This document shows, one piece after another, positions 14,576-15,922 of a stretch of 15,922 nt of DNA; positions within the stretch are counted from its first letter, which is position 1; every line of letters begins with the position of its first letter. Origin of the DNA: Hyphomicrobiales bacterium. GTDB lineage: Bacteria; Pseudomonadota; Alphaproteobacteria; Rhizobiales; HXMU1428-3. The notes beneath the pieces were generated by a model. The model was not told the DNA's origin, ran no database searches, and worked only from the letters and a program-made list of their open reading frames with translations. The position numbers were made by a program, and so were the translations under genes. The DNA is taken from NCBI GenBank assembly GCA_021775385.1, contig JAJFHW010000317.1:1-15922 (forward strand), in the 5' to 3' direction.

Positions 14576-15838
14576 CTAGTTAGAGATTGCACTTTGTATA
14601 TGCCTGCCCAAATCCCCATAGGGGCGAATATTGTAATCGCTGCCATGGCGGTAAGGTAGTTTCCAATGCCAAAAACTAGTTCCCTTCAGCCAAGCGGCTT
14701 TATTGTTTTGATGAGACTTTATTTGCTCTCTCTTTAAGGAAGAAAGAAGCGCTTTGTAACCATTGGCCTGTTCGATAAAATCCATTAAAGCATCTTTTGA
14801 TTTGCCCCAAGGTGTTGCAATGGATTGATTAAATGACGTAAGTCCAAATTCAGTTAGATAAATCGGTCGGTTGTGTTGAAGAGAAAATTTATGTAGGTCG
14901 GAAAATTTTTCATCTATATTCTGCTGTATAATTGCTTGTGAAGGCGCGCCGATTTTTTTTGCCTCACGCGCTGTGCTGAGAGGAAAGTAAGCATTGATGC
15001 CAATCTCATCCATTTGCTTCCAAAATGGAAAACTTAAATATTCTTCCCAATGAGCCGCATAAATCAATGACAGATTATGAGAGCCATTTTGTTTTTGCTG
15101 CGCTTTCTTCAATCGATAAATCAGTTCTTCCCAAAAGGGACGGGCAGCGATGTTGTGAGTCAAACTTGCCAATTCAGAACCAATAAAAATATAGGGAGAT
15201 TCATGTGCGAGGCTGATCTCTACAATGTCGCCTATCAATTCCATATATTGCTGGAAGAAAGTCTCTAATGTACGACCGAAAAAATTAAGATTGCCTCGCC
15301 AGACCCCTCCAATCTGATGGGGGTTATCAATTTCAAGTACAGGGTAGAGAGACGCATGAATACCTCTTTGTTTTGCTACTTGTATCCCATGCGCCAAAAA
15401 AGAAAGGTCCGGTGATTGATTATTGTTAAATTGACTTTTCTTAGAAATTTTCCCCATGACAGGGTCAACAAAATAATAATTCAAGATAAAGCAATTGCGG
15501 ATTTTATGAGCTGATAAATCATGAAAGACTTCATTCCAAAATTTCTCAGGGTTTAAATGACCTTGGTGCCAAAGCGGTATGTGAACACTTATTGCTTTTG
15601 ACATTTGAGAAGATGTCTCTTGAGAAGAGGGGGAGACATCTCCAGCTTTGCTGAAAGTAGGGGCAATTGGCAATAGAGCGCTTGAAAGAGCTGTGCTGGT
15701 ACTAAGATATCCTAAGGTTGCACTAGCCGCTTTTAAAAACTTCCGTCGCCCAATGGCACAGTCAATGTCATCTGGACTTCCATCAACAAGATGGGGTGTA
15801 TTGCCTGAAGACGGTTGGAAAAATGTGGGCTTGGACAT
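14576..15838 (-). CDS. Tat-exported GH113-like glycoside hydrolase
   Basis: This 420-residue protein has a twin-arginine motif RRKFLK (residues 31-36) and a hydrophobic run ending near residue 65, so it should be exported folded by the Tat system. The mature part looks like a TIM-barrel hydrolase of the GH113 type: IFIGSELASL (about 217-226, with Glu222 as candidate acid/base), IYAAHWEEY (259-267), MDEIGINAYFPLS (276-288) and YLTEFGL (327-333, with Glu330 as candidate nucleophile), then FWHWKLP. Known GH113 members are beta-mannanases; the substrate here is not known. ATG 15838 is preferred to GTG 15853 because AGGTGAG lies about 10 bases upstream of the ATG. A good promoter is present at 15874-15902. 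It is convergent with recO and not part of that cluster. Confidence 0.75.
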   Translation of the reverse strand: MSKPTFFQPSSGNTPHLVDGSPDDIDCAIGRRKFLKAASATLGYLSTSTALSSALLPIAPTFSKAGDVSPSSQETSSQMSKAISVHIPLWHQGHLNPEKFWNEVFHDLSAHKIRNCFILNYYFVDPVMGKISKKSQFNNNQSPDLSFLAHGIQVAKQRGIHASLYPVLEIDNPHQIGGVWRGNLNFFGRTLETFFQQYMELIGDIVEISLAHESPYIFIGSELASLTHNIAARPFWEELIYRLKKAQQKQNGSHNLSLIYAAHWEEYLSFPFWKQMDEIGINAYFPLSTAREAKKIGAPSQAIIQQNIDEKFSDLHKFSLQHNRPIYLTEFGLTSFNQSIATPWGKSKDALMDFIEQANGYKALLSSLKREQIKSHQNNKAAWLKGTSFWHWKLPYRHGSDYNIRPYGDLGRHIQSAISN

Positions 15839-15873
15839 TTTAAAGTGGCTCACCTAAAAAGCTTGAAAGAGAA

Positions 15874-15902
15874 ATAATCTTAGCATGTCTTTCATTTGTC
15901 AA
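15874..15902 (-). promoter_or_regulatory. Sigma-70-type promoter for the glycoside hydrolase gene
   Basis: On the minus strand a perfect -35 TTGACA (15897-15902) is followed after exactly 17 bases by -10 GATTAT (15874-15879, 4 of 6 consensus). The start of transcription would be near 15867, giving a leader of about 30 bases that includes AGGTGAG before ATG 15838. This is the best housekeeping promoter seen in the window. Confidence 0.6.
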
Positions 15903-15922
15903 AATTATTTTCTCTCAACACC

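Overview
The window looks like chromosomal sequence from an AT-rich alphaproteobacterium, most likely close to the Hyphomicrobiales (Rhizobiales). The evidence is the cluster DUF2062 - acpS - lepB - rnc - era - recO, the TPR protein - bamB - der block, the alpha-type RecO and Der proteins, and a small Sel1 protein of a type I associate with this class. A species cannot be named from the sequence. No tRNA, rRNA, CRISPR array, phage gene, transposase or insertion sequence was seen.

Layout. 1-2019: the end of a YfgM-like TPR protein, then bamB (outer-membrane assembly lipoprotein), closed by a clear intrinsic terminator. 2141-4803: der (ribosome assembly GTPase), holC (DNA polymerase III chi) and a class I methyltransferase. 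4879-6364: an ABC ATPase and a UPF0014 permease resembling the FetAB metal exporter. 6398-7039: a TetR-family repressor on the minus strand, with an operator-like inverted repeat upstream but no divergent target gene. 7693-8844: a small Sel1 protein and, convergent to it, an exported cysteine-rich protein ending in four 11-residue Lys/Thr repeats. 9376-14566: DUF2062 protein, acpS, lepB, rnc, era and recO. 14576-15838, minus strand: a Tat-exported GH113-like glycoside hydrolase with a good promoter.

The housekeeping genes serve envelope assembly and export (bamB, lepB), ribosome and RNA metabolism (der, rnc, era), replication and repair (holC, recO) and acyl carrier protein activation (acpS). 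The core is ordinary.

The least ordinary content is between the genes. A family of short bulged hairpins of about 30 bases occurs upstream of the DUF2062 gene, between rnc and era, and between era and recO. All copies have the same orientation, and some are in tandem with 39- or 40-bp periods. Between copies the stem sequences change on both arms together, so base pairing is kept. The era-recO gap also holds a separate GC-rich element of stacked hairpins. I propose that these are an intergenic palindromic repeat family, possibly acting in the operon's RNA; that role is inference.

Other oddities are fresh in-frame tandem duplications in the methyltransferase and the ABC ATPase, and an RNase III with a Lys-rich N-terminal extension and Asn at a normally acidic metal-ligand position.
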